Shown: positions 44,672 to 54,238, counted from the first letter of the stretch. The stretch: 64,000 nucleotides of DNA from Lederbergia wuyishanensis (GCF_022900255.1 NZ_JALIRM010000010.1:159149-223148), one strand, 5' to 3'. Notes: generated by a model not told the origin, from the letters alone. Numbers and translations are program-made.

Positions 44672-45307
44672 TCAACCTTGACTCAAAGATTTAGTTAATT
44701 CTTTTATTTTCAATCTCTTTTCTTCAAATTCCTTTGATTTTGAGTAATTTGTTAATTCCTGCATTATATTAATCAATCTATCTTTATTTCCCTGAGTACT
44801 AGTAATAACATTTAAAAGATCCTCCATTGAGTCTTTTATTATAGTAATTCCCTCTAAATCATTTGAATTTAAATCGATATATTGTTCTGATTTATTTCGA
44901 CTTTTTTCATGACGCTTATATAATAAATCCAAAAATTCAGAGTAAGAACTCAGTGTATTTCGCAATGAAGAAATATCAATCTCTTTTAAATCTGCATTAG
45001 AATATGTTGTATTATTTAAACGTGATAAGTCTACAAACGTAATAGATATTTCCCTTAGATCTCTTTCATAATAATCTTTAACAATTCCAGTTTCTCCTAC
45101 GTATATTTTATTATTTGAAATGGATAAATTCATCGTTTTTAAAACGGAATATAACTCCGTATTTATACTATTTAGCTTTGTTTCATAATTAATTATAAGT
45201 TCCTCATTTAACTTCTTCGTACTTTGCATTAGTTTAAAATTATAAAACAATGAAATGATCAGTAGTGAAACTATGATTTTGACTGAAAGCCCCTTGATGT
45301 TCTTCAT
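44672..45307 (-). CDS. Hypothetical membrane-anchored coiled-coil-like protein
   Basis: 211 residues: an N-terminal membrane anchor (VKIIVSLLIISLFYNFKL, about 8-26), then an entirely helical-looking charged domain (LNEELIINYETKLNSINTEL, KEFEEKRLKIKELTKSLSQ). No family recognised. It is transcribed alone, divergent from the ECF sigma-ABC operon, with which it may share regulation. Confidence 0.6.
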   Translation of the reverse strand: MKNIKGLSVKIIVSLLIISLFYNFKLMQSTKKLNEELIINYETKLNSINTELYSVLKTMNLSISNNKIYVGETGIVKDYYERDLREISITFVDLSRLNNTTYSNADLKEIDISSLRNTLSSYSEFLDLLYKRHEKSRNKSEQYIDLNSNDLEGITIIKDSMEDLLNVITSTQGNKDRLINIMQELTNYSKSKEFEEKRLKIKELTKSLSQG

Positions 45308-45488
45308 TTTCCATCCCCTTTAAACAGACGTACATATAATGAAATATTTTCCAATTGTATTCACTCATATATTAACACTTATTCCTAAAGCTAAAAAGTG
45401 TTTTTTAAACTCTCTATTTACTATTCTTTTTATAAGAAACTTTTTGTATTTAATTCGGAGTAAGCTTAAATTTATTTAATTTTATTCA

Positions 45489-45511
45489 AACTTTTTTCCC
45501 TCTTCTTACGA
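45489..45511 (+). promoter_or_regulatory. Putative ECF promoter of the sigma-ABC transporter operon
   Basis: AAC (45489-45491), 17 bases, then CGA (45509-45511), the spacing of ECF promoters, 24 bases before the start codon. Confidence 0.45.
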
Positions 45512-45534
45512 ATATATGGTTAGAAGGCAGTGAG

Positions 45535-46092
45535 ATGATGAAACAAGAACAGCGTTGGATTAAGAAAATAAAGAAAAACGGAAGTCATGAAGCCGCCAAT
45601 GAACTAATTTCCAAGTACTATCGGGAAATGTACGCCTTTGTATACAAGCAAACGATTGATTCGGATCTTTCTCTAGATCTGACTCAGGATATTTTTATTA
45701 GTGTACTAAAATCAATTGGACAATTCGATGATAAAAAGGCATCTTTTCGGACGTGGCTATACAAAATTGCCTCTAATCGACTGGTGGATTACTTCCGTTC
45801 GAAAAACTATAAATATCGGAAGCTAACAGAGTCATTGGAAGGGCATGATTTTGAAAGGCTAGAGGATATGACAATCTCCTTTGAGTACAAAGAGGATGTT
45901 GAACAAATTACCTCAATTATTAACGAATTGGAGACAAGCTCACAGCAAATTATCCGTCTAAGGTTATTTGGAGAGTATACTTTGCAGGAAATTGCTGAAA
46001 TGGTACAAGTTCCGCTATCTACTGTAAAAACAAGGTACTATGCAGCTATCAAACTTATTAAAAAGGAAATGCAGGTGCATCATCATGAATAA
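45535..46092 (+). CDS. ECF-type sigma factor, first gene of an ABC transporter operon
   Basis: 185 residues. Region 2: MYAFVYKQTIDSDLSLDLTQDIFISVLKS with FRTWLYKIASNRLVDYFRS. Region 4: LETSSQQIIRLRLFGEYTLQEIAEMVQVPLSTVKTRYYAAIKLIKKE. Two adjacent ATG codons (45535, 45538) follow AGAAGGCAGTGAG. It overlaps the next gene by 8 bases. The operon order (sigma, small membrane proteins, ABC ATPase, permeases) recalls sigY-yxlCDEFG of B. subtilis, though orthology is not claimed. Confidence 0.88.
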   Translation: MMKQEQRWIKKIKKNGSHEAANELISKYYREMYAFVYKQTIDSDLSLDLTQDIFISVLKSIGQFDDKKASFRTWLYKIASNRLVDYFRSKNYKYRKLTESLEGHDFERLEDMTISFEYKEDVEQITSIINELETSSQQIIRLRLFGEYTLQEIAEMVQVPLSTVKTRYYAAIKLIKKEMQVHHHE

Positions 46093-46846
46093 AGAAAAAT
46101 TCCATATTCCTTTGCCTGATGATCAGATTATTCAAAAAGAAATTAAAACGATTGTCAGAGCTGGAGTGAAACGAAAAGAATCCTTCCCATCTTTTTTACT
46201 CAATCTTTACAAAGAAATCGGATTTCGATATCTATTTACGAACCCGAGGGATGGAGTCTTGATTACATTATCAGTGCTCGCTGTCCTTGTTTTTTTATTC
46301 CTTACGATTACCGAGCCATCAAATGTTAATGAAACAGATGTGTATGCGTTTGTCTTTTTGATTTCACCGCTACTCTTTATGGCACTATCGCTTTATGACC
46401 TTTTCCATAAAAAGCATAGTGCAACCTTCGAATTGGAGATGGTTACAAAATATAACCTGTATCAAGTGGCTGCCTTTCGGATGTTCAATTTCAGCGTGAT
46501 TTCTATCATCGTGAACACCGTCAGCATAGTCTCACTTGTTTCTATGTTCGACACGCTGCAATTTTTTAGAGCATTCATGATCTCAACGACGGCTCTATTC
46601 CTGTTTTCGATTATTTTTCTAATAGTTTTCATGAAGAGGGGTTCTGGATTGACTGCTCTTCAGGTTGGGGCCGGCTGGATTGGGCTTAATATTGTCCTCA
46701 GTTTATTAAACAATAAAGCTTATATTCATTTTTTAATGACCATTCCAATTTTTATCTACGGAATCGTTCTTGTTGGTAGCACAATTCTGTATCTACTTTA
46801 CTTAAGCAAGCTGGTCCAAACAAAGCCAGCGGAGGGAGTTTTTTAA
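46085..46846 (+). CDS. Multi-pass membrane protein, likely anti-sigma partner
   Basis: 253 residues from ATG 46085 after CAGGTG; the frame extends to 46040 but that part overlaps the sigma gene. Six membrane segments from about residue 55 onward, preceded by a cytoplasmic tail of about 50 charged residues (PDDQIIQKEIKTIVRAGVKR) that could contact the sigma factor. No family recognised. One base separates it from the ABC ATPase. Confidence 0.65.
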   Translation: MNKEKFHIPLPDDQIIQKEIKTIVRAGVKRKESFPSFLLNLYKEIGFRYLFTNPRDGVLITLSVLAVLVFLFLTITEPSNVNETDVYAFVFLISPLLFMALSLYDLFHKKHSATFELEMVTKYNLYQVAAFRMFNFSVISIIVNTVSIVSLVSMFDTLQFFRAFMISTTALFLFSIIFLIVFMKRGSGLTALQVGAGWIGLNIVLSLLNNKAYIHFLMTIPIFIYGIVLVGSTILYLLYLSKLVQTKPAEGVF

Positions 46847-46847
46847 T

Positions 46848-47723
46848 ATGTTGGTTGTAAAAGATGTTAGTAAACAATATGGAGACTTTACTGCATTAAA
46901 ACAAATTAACCTTGAATTTGATAGAGGAATTTATGGGCTTCTCGCTCCAAACGGTGCCGGGAAAACGACATTGATTAAAATGCTCGTAACACTTATTTCC
47001 CCAACAAAAGGAGAAATCCTTTATAACGGAACAAATATTATCGACCTTGATGAGGATTACCGCGATATCCTTGGCTACTTGCCGCAAAACTTCGGCTATT
47101 ATAAGCACTATTCGCCGAAACAGTATTTATTGTATCTTGCCGCTCTAAAAGGAATTGATAAAAAAACGGCATTGACTATTATTGATGAGCTACTCGAAAA
47201 AGTGGCGCTCAGTGAAGTCGCTAATAAGAAAATGAGAAAATTTTCTGGTGGGATGATCCAGCGTGTTGGTATCGCTCAGGCATTATTAAATGACCCCAAA
47301 ATATTGATTCTGGATGAGCCTACAGCTGGCCTCGATCCAAAAGAACGGGCGCGATTCCGTCAGCTTTTGACTGGCTTATCTAGAGACCGACTAATCATCA
47401 TTTCTACCCATATCGTTTCAGATATCGAATCAATTGCCAATCAAGTCATTATGATAAAGAATCAGGAGCTTCTGTTTAAAGACACTGCCCAATCTATTTG
47501 CGATAAGTTAGATGGGTTCATCTATGAAACCTCCATCTCGAACGATGAATTAGAGGCTTTTCGAAAAAAATATGCTCTTATTGGTGAAAAACAAGAACGT
47601 GGCAATGTGTTAGTACGCTTTGTTCATAAAGGCGAAATGGACAAGGATTGGGTGCCGGTTATTCCTCATTTGGAAGATGTGTTTTTGTACGAATATCGCG
47701 ATGATTTGCAAGGAGAAGTGTAG
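46848..47723 (+). CDS. ABC transporter ATP-binding protein
   Basis: 291 residues. Walker A APNGAGKTTLIK, Q-loop LPQNFGYY, signature FSGGMIQRVGIAQALL, Walker B ILILDEPTAGLDP, H-loop IISTHIVSDIES. The last 80 residues form an accessory domain as in bacitracin/lantibiotic-type exporters and YxlF. It powers the two permeases encoded right behind it, one base to a few bases apart. Likely an exporter or envelope-protection pump under ECF sigma control. Confidence 0.92.
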   Translation: MLVVKDVSKQYGDFTALKQINLEFDRGIYGLLAPNGAGKTTLIKMLVTLISPTKGEILYNGTNIIDLDEDYRDILGYLPQNFGYYKHYSPKQYLLYLAALKGIDKKTALTIIDELLEKVALSEVANKKMRKFSGGMIQRVGIAQALLNDPKILILDEPTAGLDPKERARFRQLLTGLSRDRLIIISTHIVSDIESIANQVIMIKNQELLFKDTAQSICDKLDGFIYETSISNDELEAFRKKYALIGEKQERGNVLVRFVHKGEMDKDWVPVIPHLEDVFLYEYRDDLQGEV

Positions 47724-47726
47724 ATC

Positions 47727-48989
47727 ATGAGGATTATTTTATTAGAATGTAAAAAAGCGCTCTCCTCACCAATCATTCTTGCCTTATTGCTTTTATTTTC
47801 CGCTTGGAATGTCTTTTTAGTCTATGACTCTTCTGATTTTAAAGAGGAATTGGGTGTTGTTAATCAAATTGCTAAAAAATATGGAACTCAGATTACGGAT
47901 GAATCTCTTTTGAAGCTGGAAGATGATTTGCAGCCAGGATTGTCCCATTTGAATTCCGTTACTCAAAAAAAGTCGGGGCAAACATTTGAGCATGCATCAG
48001 ACTTTTTTGCTCAATTAAACTATGAGAATCAAGAACTATTTACATCAAAAGAGCTGCAATCTTTTTACGAGCTGCATTTGAAAGAAATGTATGTTGGAAT
48101 GGCAAAATCATTTGATCCTACTTATGCTAAGTTTAATATAAATAAGATGGGCGAAGAAGCGATAAATGGTTCTCGACTGAGTGGCACTGCAGCCGAAATG
48201 CTTAGGAATGAATACACAAAATTTGCAACTCGTTTCGAAGAATTGAAAAAGAACAAGGAATACATGCACTGGTTTTTTGCTGGTAAGCCATACGCGATGC
48301 ATAGTCTATTATTTCGCACTTTGTTTATAACCGTCTTAATCGAAGCAATGATTTTAGTCGTACTTTCGACTGCCTTGATTACAAATTTCGAATTTGAAAA
48401 TCGAACCCAACTTGTAACGTATACGGCGCGTAGAGGCAGGAAGCTAATGTTGGATAAATTTATAGCATCGTTAATTACAACCTCCATCATTACCTTGTTT
48501 TTACTCATTATTACGTTAGCGTCATTTTTTATGGCGTTTGATTATTCTTATTTATGGAAAACGGTGATTAGCAGCGGTTTTAATTGGGATTACAATTTCC
48601 CGTACGTACCCTGGTGGGATTTCTCCTTTTTGACTTATCTGCTTTTAGCAATCATCATTTCATATATTTGCATGTTATTATTTTCAACCTTTACTTTTAG
48701 CTTATCTGTAATGCTGAAAAACAGCTATTTTACATTTATTTTATTTGCTGTGATCTTTATTGCCTTGTTTATTTTACCTGCATTTATACCAGGCTCTTTA
48801 CAATTAAAAATATTAGCTGGATTTAATTTATCCAGTCTCGTTTTAAATCCTCATCAATGGTGGATGGGGACGGGTGGGCTTACAATGTTTAAATATTATG
48901 AAGTAAGCACTATCTTAGCGTGGACAGTGATCTTCGCCATTTGTTGTTATGTAGCTTTGAAAAAGTTCGCGAAACTAGATATCTCGTAA
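47727..48989 (+). CDS. ABC transporter permease, ABC-2 type
   Basis: 420 residues. One N-terminal membrane segment (IILALLLLFSAWNVFLVY), an outer loop of about 165 residues, then five segments to the end. Start ATG follows a GGAGAAGTG site overlapping the end of the ATPase gene. Partner of the ATPase and of the second permease; the large outer domain is typical of permeases handling peptides or lipids. Confidence 0.8.
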   Translation: MRIILLECKKALSSPIILALLLLFSAWNVFLVYDSSDFKEELGVVNQIAKKYGTQITDESLLKLEDDLQPGLSHLNSVTQKKSGQTFEHASDFFAQLNYENQELFTSKELQSFYELHLKEMYVGMAKSFDPTYAKFNINKMGEEAINGSRLSGTAAEMLRNEYTKFATRFEELKKNKEYMHWFFAGKPYAMHSLLFRTLFITVLIEAMILVVLSTALITNFEFENRTQLVTYTARRGRKLMLDKFIASLITTSIITLFLLIITLASFFMAFDYSYLWKTVISSGFNWDYNFPYVPWWDFSFLTYLLLAIIISYICMLLFSTFTFSLSVMLKNSYFTFILFAVIFIALFILPAFIPGSLQLKILAGFNLSSLVLNPHQWWMGTGGLTMFKYYEVSTILAWTVIFAICCYVALKKFAKLDIS

Positions 48990-49000
48990 GGAGAAATAAT

Positions 49001-50140
49001 ATGCAGATTTTATTACTAGAAATTCGAAAAATCTTAAACTGGAGAATACTCCTCGTTGTAGCTTTCGTCAATTTGATTTTGTACTACTTTTTGATTGATT
49101 TTAATATCAAACACTTTCCTAACGGTAGACCATCCTTGGATTCTTACCGGATAGGTGCGGAAATGGTTAAAAACTATGGACCTGTAATGGATGTGTCTGA
49201 AAAGGGCGATTTCAAAAAGAAATACGAAGAAGAAGTACAGAAAGCGGATGAATTCATACAATCGTATGATGATTTTAATAAAGTTGGAGTCCAATCTTAT
49301 GAGGATTTTGTAAATATGGACCGCAATAATGAAGCTCAAATGAAGCTTCGTGATAAGATCGTTTTTGAAGAAGAAGTTGATTTATTCTGGGAGCTTCAAG
49401 AGAGGGAGAGATTATTAGAATTCCATCAAGATCAAGAAATGATTATTGAAAATGAAATCAACCGAGCTGATTCCATCGGACAAAAACATTTAGTCGAATT
49501 GAAAAAGACGGGTCAATTTGACCTATACCCGGAAGTTTCCTTAATGAATTTTAAAGATATAATTATGAATATTGCTATTGCTGTTCTAATTAGTGTCGTA
49601 CTTGTCATCTCCCCTATTTTTCTTAGTGACCGAACAAGAAATATAGTTGATTTACAATACACATCAAACATTGGTAGATCCATTTTTAAGAAGAAGCTTA
49701 TTGCCGGGCTTATTTCTACATTTGTTGTCATTACAGGATTACTTGCAATCTATTTATGCCTTTACTCATTAAACAACCCTTCGATTTTTTTCGAAGTACC
49801 TGTTAATTCGTTTATCGGCGGAGTTTCTTGGTATAACTTAACGTTTTTCCAATATATCGTACTATCTACTATCGCAATTTATGTGTTGGGATCCTTATTA
49901 ACCTTCGTGTCTTTAGGAGTATCTAACCTTGTTCCAAGCTATATTGCTCTTATTGGAATTCAAGTGCCAATTATATTAGCACTTCTCTTATTCGGATTAA
50001 AATATCTACTTAACCTCATCATCAGCATGTGGCTTCCAATTTGGCTTGTCCCTGCTTGTTATATCGCTTTAAACATAATTGTAATTGGCTCCATCGTATT
50101 TTTATGGAAGAGGGAAAAGAAATTAGATATTGTATTGTAA
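49001..50140 (+). CDS. ABC transporter permease, ABC-2 type
   Basis: 379 residues from ATG 49001 after TAAGGAGAAATAAT; the longer frame from 48920 overlaps the previous gene and is not needed. Same topology as its neighbour: first segment WRILLVVAFVNLILYYFLI, a charged outer loop of about 165 residues rich in Glu and Lys, then five to six segments. The two permeases probably form a heterodimer. A terminator follows within three bases. Confidence 0.8.
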   Translation: MQILLLEIRKILNWRILLVVAFVNLILYYFLIDFNIKHFPNGRPSLDSYRIGAEMVKNYGPVMDVSEKGDFKKKYEEEVQKADEFIQSYDDFNKVGVQSYEDFVNMDRNNEAQMKLRDKIVFEEEVDLFWELQERERLLEFHQDQEMIIENEINRADSIGQKHLVELKKTGQFDLYPEVSLMNFKDIIMNIAIAVLISVVLVISPIFLSDRTRNIVDLQYTSNIGRSIFKKKLIAGLISTFVVITGLLAIYLCLYSLNNPSIFFEVPVNSFIGGVSWYNLTFFQYIVLSTIAIYVLGSLLTFVSLGVSNLVPSYIALIGIQVPIILALLLFGLKYLLNLIISMWLPIWLVPACYIALNIIVIGSIVFLWKREKKLDIVL

Positions 50141-50142
50141 GC

Positions 50143-50178
50143 AAAAATGCCAAGAGGATAAGCTCTCTTGGCGTTTTT
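50143..50178 (+). terminator. Terminator of the ECF sigma-ABC operon
   Basis: GCCAAGAG and CTCTTGGC pair perfectly with flanking A and T runs (AAAAAT, GTTTTT). Confidence 0.85.
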
Positions 50179-50245
50179 GATATGCATAAAGGTTTTTTTC
50201 ACAAAATATAGAAATAGTATATAAACTGCTTTTTGGGAGGCAATT

Positions 50246-50401
50246 ATGAAATTAGATCACAAAAAGAAAAAAATTCAAATGGACTATAGGGAAAAAATTC
50301 AGCAAAAGAAATTTGCAAAAAGGCATACTATAGAAGCTATCATCATAGCAGCTATCATTTTTGCTTTTATCATCCTGAACTCTTTTTTCAAAGGTTTTTA
50401 A
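50246..50401 (+). CDS. 51-residue single-pass membrane peptide
   Basis: GGGAGGCAATT precedes the ATG at a good distance. The peptide has a strongly basic first half (MKLDHKKKKIQMDYREKI) and one hydrophobic segment (AIIIAAIIFAFIILNSFF) at the end. It is convergent with the diguanylate cyclase gene and overlaps it by four bases. No homologue recognised; small but well equipped for translation. Confidence 0.55.
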   Translation: MKLDHKKKKIQMDYREKIQQKKFAKRHTIEAIIIAAIIFAFIILNSFFKGF

Positions 50402-51504
50402 TAAGCTCCCACTACCGCTTGTTGGACGGAATTGACAATTACTTTATTTTTTCCGGATTTCTTAGCAATATAAAGAGATGTATCTGCCCCGTTAAATAAA
50501 ATATCCTTACTCATAGCAGGCAATAATTTTTGGATTCCTGCACTGATGGTTACACAATTCCCTTCCAATTCTTCCATGCATACGCTTGATATTCCAAGTC
50601 GGATATTTTCCATTTTTTCTAAAAACTCTTCAGTCGTCAATCCAATATTGATGATGGCAAATTCCTCACCACCATAACGAAATGCAAAGTCATCATTATC
50701 CATAAAGGATTTGATTTGTTTTGCAACTTCAACTATAACCAAGTCTCCCATTTGATGGCCATATGTATCATTGATTTTCTTAAAATTATCAATATCCAAA
50801 ATTGCTATATGCACTTCTAGCTCATCAATTAATTCCATTTTCAATAACGTTTCTAAATACTCATGAAAGGATCTATGATTATACAGCTCAGTGACGGGGT
50901 CCATTCGAGTAAGCTTTTCCATTTGGATGTTTTGTGAAAATAAATATTGTTTTTCCTTTGTTGTTTGCAATAAATCATTCGCCAGTCGATGGCTATGCTT
51001 CATTAAACTATTAATTAATAAAGAGGTCCCAAATATAACAGCAATCATTATTATTAAATCTGAGTGTTTAAAATGGGCACGAACTTGTTCGGAAAAAACG
51101 TATATAAACACCCCTGATAGAATCCCCGTAATACAAGCAAATTTTAATAGTTTTGACTTATAAAAGTATAATGAGACCATCACTGGAAAAATTAATAGAA
51201 AAATAAGGATGGGCTTCTCATATAATGTTAATATGATAGCGCTCGCTATAATATTAATACCTAAAATCAAGATGTATTCTAAATGATTTTTTATTTTTCG
51301 AAGACATATTTCGATTATTCCTATCGTGATTATCATAAAAATAGAAGGATAGAAAATTACACGTTGAACAAAGAGCCACGTATTCTTAGTCGTGAAAAAA
51401 GCATCCACACTTGTAGCTATGATATAAATTCCGATAATAATCCAAAGTGCATTTAAAATATCACGAATTAAACTGGTAGTGTGAATAACACCTTCGTCTC
51501 TCAT
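50398..51504 (-). CDS. Membrane diguanylate cyclase (GGDEF domain)
   Basis: 368 residues. Six membrane segments fill about residues 15-170 (5TM/MASE-like sensor), followed by a short helical linker and the GGDEF domain, with YGGEEFAI as active site, LDIDNFKKINDTYGHQMGD, and the C-terminal ADTSLYIAKKSGKN. It makes cyclic di-GMP from two GTP. The inhibitory RxxD site normally five residues before GGEEF is absent (NDDFAFR), so product feedback there is unlikely. Transcribed alone. Confidence 0.9.
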   Translation of the reverse strand: MRDEGVIHTTSLIRDILNALWIIIGIYIIATSVDAFFTTKNTWLFVQRVIFYPSIFMIITIGIIEICLRKIKNHLEYILILGINIIASAIILTLYEKPILIFLLIFPVMVSLYFYKSKLLKFACITGILSGVFIYVFSEQVRAHFKHSDLIIMIAVIFGTSLLINSLMKHSHRLANDLLQTTKEKQYLFSQNIQMEKLTRMDPVTELYNHRSFHEYLETLLKMELIDELEVHIAILDIDNFKKINDTYGHQMGDLVIVEVAKQIKSFMDNDDFAFRYGGEEFAIINIGLTTEEFLEKMENIRLGISSVCMEELEGNCVTISAGIQKLLPAMSKDILFNGADTSLYIAKKSGKNKVIVNSVQQAVVGAY

Positions 51505-51696
51505 TGTTTCTCCCTCCTATCTTCCTGGGTAAAAGGTCCTTTCTGGTTATTTCTTATTGTACCGGACCTTCTATTGGAATAAAAGATTTTATTTGACATT
51601 TTCTATTATACTGAGATTTATTTTTATTTTCCCTTGCACTTTATCTTTAACTGTATTAAAGTAGGATACACTAACTAATAAAATTTAATATTTATT

Positions 51697-51800
51697 CTTA
51701 TCCAGAGAGACGGAGGGATTTGGCCCTATGAAGTCTCAGCAACCGACCTTTAAGGCACCGGTGCTAATTCCAATAGGTTTTTAACCTAGAAGATAAGAAG
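51697..51800 (+). ncRNA. SAM-I (S-box) riboswitch
   Basis: P1 arms CTTATCCAGAGAG and CTAGAAGATAAG enclose the conserved core: GACGGAGGGA, GGCCCTATGAAG, TCAGCAACCGAC, AAGGCACCGGTGCTAATTCC. Binding S-adenosylmethionine favours the downstream terminator and turns off the methionine genes. Clear family match. Confidence 0.96.
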
Positions 51801-51814
51801 ATCTTTTCTTTTAT

Positions 51815-51846
51815 AAGGACCTTCTATTTTCTAGAAGGTCCTTTTT
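51815..51846 (+). terminator. Riboswitch-controlled terminator before metI
   Basis: AAGGACCTTCTA and TAGAAGGTCCTT form a 12-base-pair stem followed by T residues, directly after the S-box. Its 5' arm region overlaps possible antiterminator pairing with AGAAGAT. Confidence 0.9.
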
Positions 51847-51872
51847 ATTATTGCTGCTGGAGGCTGAACAAC

Positions 51873-53006
51873 ATGGTAGTTACAAGATTTGAAACAAAAT
51901 TGGCTCAATTAGGGAATCGAAGTGATTCAAAAACTGGAGCTATTAATCCCCCTATCTATTTATCTACAGCTTATGAACATTCTGGGCTTGGAGAGTCTAC
52001 TGGCTATGACTACACAAGGACTAAAAATCCTACTCGCACCATTCTTGAAGAAGGAATTGCCACTTTAGAAGGAGGAGATCAAGGCTTTGCTTGCAGCTCA
52101 GGGATGGCTGCAATCCAATTAGTTTTATCCTTATTCCAAACAGGAGATGAATTGATACTCCCAGAAGATATTTATGGAGGAACATATCGCCTCTTAAAAC
52201 ACTACTCAGATGTTTATGGGATAAAGACGAACTATTTAGATTTCAAGGATGTTAATAAGATTGAGAAACATATTACAGAGAAAACGAAAGCTCTTTTCAT
52301 TGAAACTCCTACTAATCCGCTAATGGAGGAAATTGATCTTATTCAATATTCACATCTAGCTAAGAAGCATAATCTTCTGCTCATAGTGGATAACACTTTT
52401 TTTACACCTTACTTCCAAAGACCGCTCGAATTAGGAGCAGATATTGTGATACATAGTGCTACCAAATATATTGGTGGTCATAATGATGTGCTGGCGGGAC
52501 TTGTCGTTGCGAAAGGGAATCATCTTTGTGAAAGATTATTCGTTCTACATAATTCCATCGGAGCTACACTTTCACCTACGGACTCTTGGTTACTGATCAG
52601 AGGTTTAAAAACCCTTCATTTACGAATGAAACAGCACGATGAAAACGCGAAAAAAATTGTAGAATTTTTACGAAATGAACCTCTCGTTACCGATGTTTTA
52701 TACTCCGGAATAGGCGGCATGTTATCGTTTCGCCTTAGGGAGAGTGAATGGGTAGACTTCTTTTTACGAAATCTTAAGTTGATCTTTTTTGCAGAAAGCC
52801 TTGGAGGAGTCGAAAGTTTTATCACATACCCTGCCACCCAAACTCATGCAGATATCCCTGAAGAAGAGCGATACGCACGAGGAATATGCAATCGACTGCT
52901 GCGTTTTTCTGTAGGAATTGAAAATGCAGAAGATATTATTGCCGACTTAAAACAAGTTTTTTCAAGCTTGCATGAGTTGTCCCTTATAAAGGGAGGTGGT
53001 CGCTGA
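51873..53006 (+). CDS. metI: Cystathionine gamma-synthase / O-acetylhomoserine thiolyase
   Basis: 377 residues of the Cys/Met PLP enzyme family. Substrate and cofactor motifs: YDYTRTKNPTR, ACSSGMAAIQ, the PLP lysine in HSATKYIGGHND (about residue 198), and ESLGGVESFITYPATQTHA near the end. MetI of Bacillus condenses O-acetylhomoserine with cysteine or sulfide. The S-box riboswitch in its leader fixes its place in methionine synthesis. No metC-like gene follows, so direct sulfhydrylation to homocysteine may be used here. Confidence 0.92.
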   Translation: MVVTRFETKLAQLGNRSDSKTGAINPPIYLSTAYEHSGLGESTGYDYTRTKNPTRTILEEGIATLEGGDQGFACSSGMAAIQLVLSLFQTGDELILPEDIYGGTYRLLKHYSDVYGIKTNYLDFKDVNKIEKHITEKTKALFIETPTNPLMEEIDLIQYSHLAKKHNLLLIVDNTFFTPYFQRPLELGADIVIHSATKYIGGHNDVLAGLVVAKGNHLCERLFVLHNSIGATLSPTDSWLLIRGLKTLHLRMKQHDENAKKIVEFLRNEPLVTDVLYSGIGGMLSFRLRESEWVDFFLRNLKLIFFAESLGGVESFITYPATQTHADIPEEERYARGICNRLLRFSVGIENAEDIIADLKQVFSSLHELSLIKGGGR

Positions 53007-53064
53007 TTGCGGCTAAACCTGTTTTATTCGTTATACATTTTAAAACAAAAAGGAGAAATGAAAC

Positions 53065-54171
53065 ATGACAAAAACATTAGTAAAAGCACCATTTAGAGCA
53101 GATCAAGTGGGAAGTTTATTAAGACCTGAAAACTTGCATAAAGCAAGAAAAGATTTTGCCGAAGGAACTATTACAGCGGAACAATTACGTGAAGTGGAAA
53201 CACAAGAAATTAAACGAATTGTTGATAAGCAAATTGAGGTTGGGCTAGAAGCAGTAACAGATGGGGAATTTAGACGGAGATTTTGGCACACAGATTTCTT
53301 GGAGCATTTAAATGGTATCGAAGGATATGTTCCTGAGGTTGGCTATATTTTTAATGACAATGAAGAAACAGAAAGATACAACATCCGTAATACAGGAAAA
53401 ATTTCTTTCACCCCTGCTCACCCACACGTAAAAGATTTTATTGAATTTAATGAGATAGTCGGTGGACGTGCGGTTGCGAAACAAACAATTCCAAGCCCTA
53501 ACCAATTATTTAATATTGGAATTCGCGATGAAAGTATTTATCCTGACATTGAAGAATACGCAAATGATGTTATTCAAGCATATCGTGATGCGATTCAGGC
53601 GTTTTATGATGCAGGAGTTCGATATTTACAATTAGATGATGTGTATATAGCAGGACTTTCTTCACCAGATATTCCTTTTAACGATGGAGCTTATTCAAGG
53701 GAATATTTGATTGATTTGGCTCTTCGAGTTGTAAATGGCGTGTTGGAAGGCAAACCAGAGGATTTATATATTACAACTCACCTCTGTCGTGGAAACTATC
53801 GTTCCAATTGGGCATTTTCGGGAAGTTATGATTTAATTGCTCCGACATTGTTAGCGAAAGAAAAAGTCGACGGTTTCTTCTTAGAATACGACGATGAGCG
53901 TTCAGGAGACTTCAAAGCATTAGAATACATTCCAAGAGGAGGAGCGAAAGTCGTTCTTGGTGTGTTAACATCCAAAAGAGGTGAATTAGAAGATAAAGAT
54001 GAGGTCATCGCCCGCATTAAAGAAGCTTCAAAATTCATTCCATTGGAGCAGATTTGCCTTAGCACACAATGCGGATTCGCCTCAACACATCATGGGAATA
54101 AACTAACCGAAGAACAGCAATGGGAAAAACTAAAGTATATTGTTGAGATTGCGAAAGAAGTTTGGGGATAA
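53065..54171 (+). CDS. MetE C-terminal-type methionine synthase (YxjG/YxjH family)
   Basis: 368 residues, the single-barrel version of cobalamin-independent methionine synthase. ADQVGSLLRPENL at the start, and zinc ligands in THLCRGNY, EYDDERSG and LSTQCGFAST. It transfers a methyl group to homocysteine; B. subtilis YxjG/YxjH are S-box regulated relatives. It follows metI by 58 bases with its own AAAGGAGAAATG site and is probably on the same S-box transcript. It ends at a strong terminator. Confidence 0.9.
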   Translation: MTKTLVKAPFRADQVGSLLRPENLHKARKDFAEGTITAEQLREVETQEIKRIVDKQIEVGLEAVTDGEFRRRFWHTDFLEHLNGIEGYVPEVGYIFNDNEETERYNIRNTGKISFTPAHPHVKDFIEFNEIVGGRAVAKQTIPSPNQLFNIGIRDESIYPDIEEYANDVIQAYRDAIQAFYDAGVRYLQLDDVYIAGLSSPDIPFNDGAYSREYLIDLALRVVNGVLEGKPEDLYITTHLCRGNYRSNWAFSGSYDLIAPTLLAKEKVDGFFLEYDDERSGDFKALEYIPRGGAKVVLGVLTSKRGELEDKDEVIARIKEASKFIPLEQICLSTQCGFASTHHGNKLTEEQQWEKLKYIVEIAKEVWG

Positions 54172-54183
54172 GTTTTACTGGAT

Positions 54184-54217
54184 AAAAAACCTGGAGAGGT
54201 ATATTCTCCAGGTTTTT
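54184..54217 (+). terminator. Terminator of the metI operon
   Basis: AAAAACCTGGAGA and TCTCCAGGTTTTT pair perfectly around a 7-base loop, 13 bases past the stop. Confidence 0.92.
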
Positions 54218-54238
54218 ACTTCATAATTTGTAAAAAAT

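Noticed and set aside
51593..51612. TTGACA and TATACT near each other upstream of the S-box
   Set aside because: Only eight bases apart, far too close for a sigma-A promoter.
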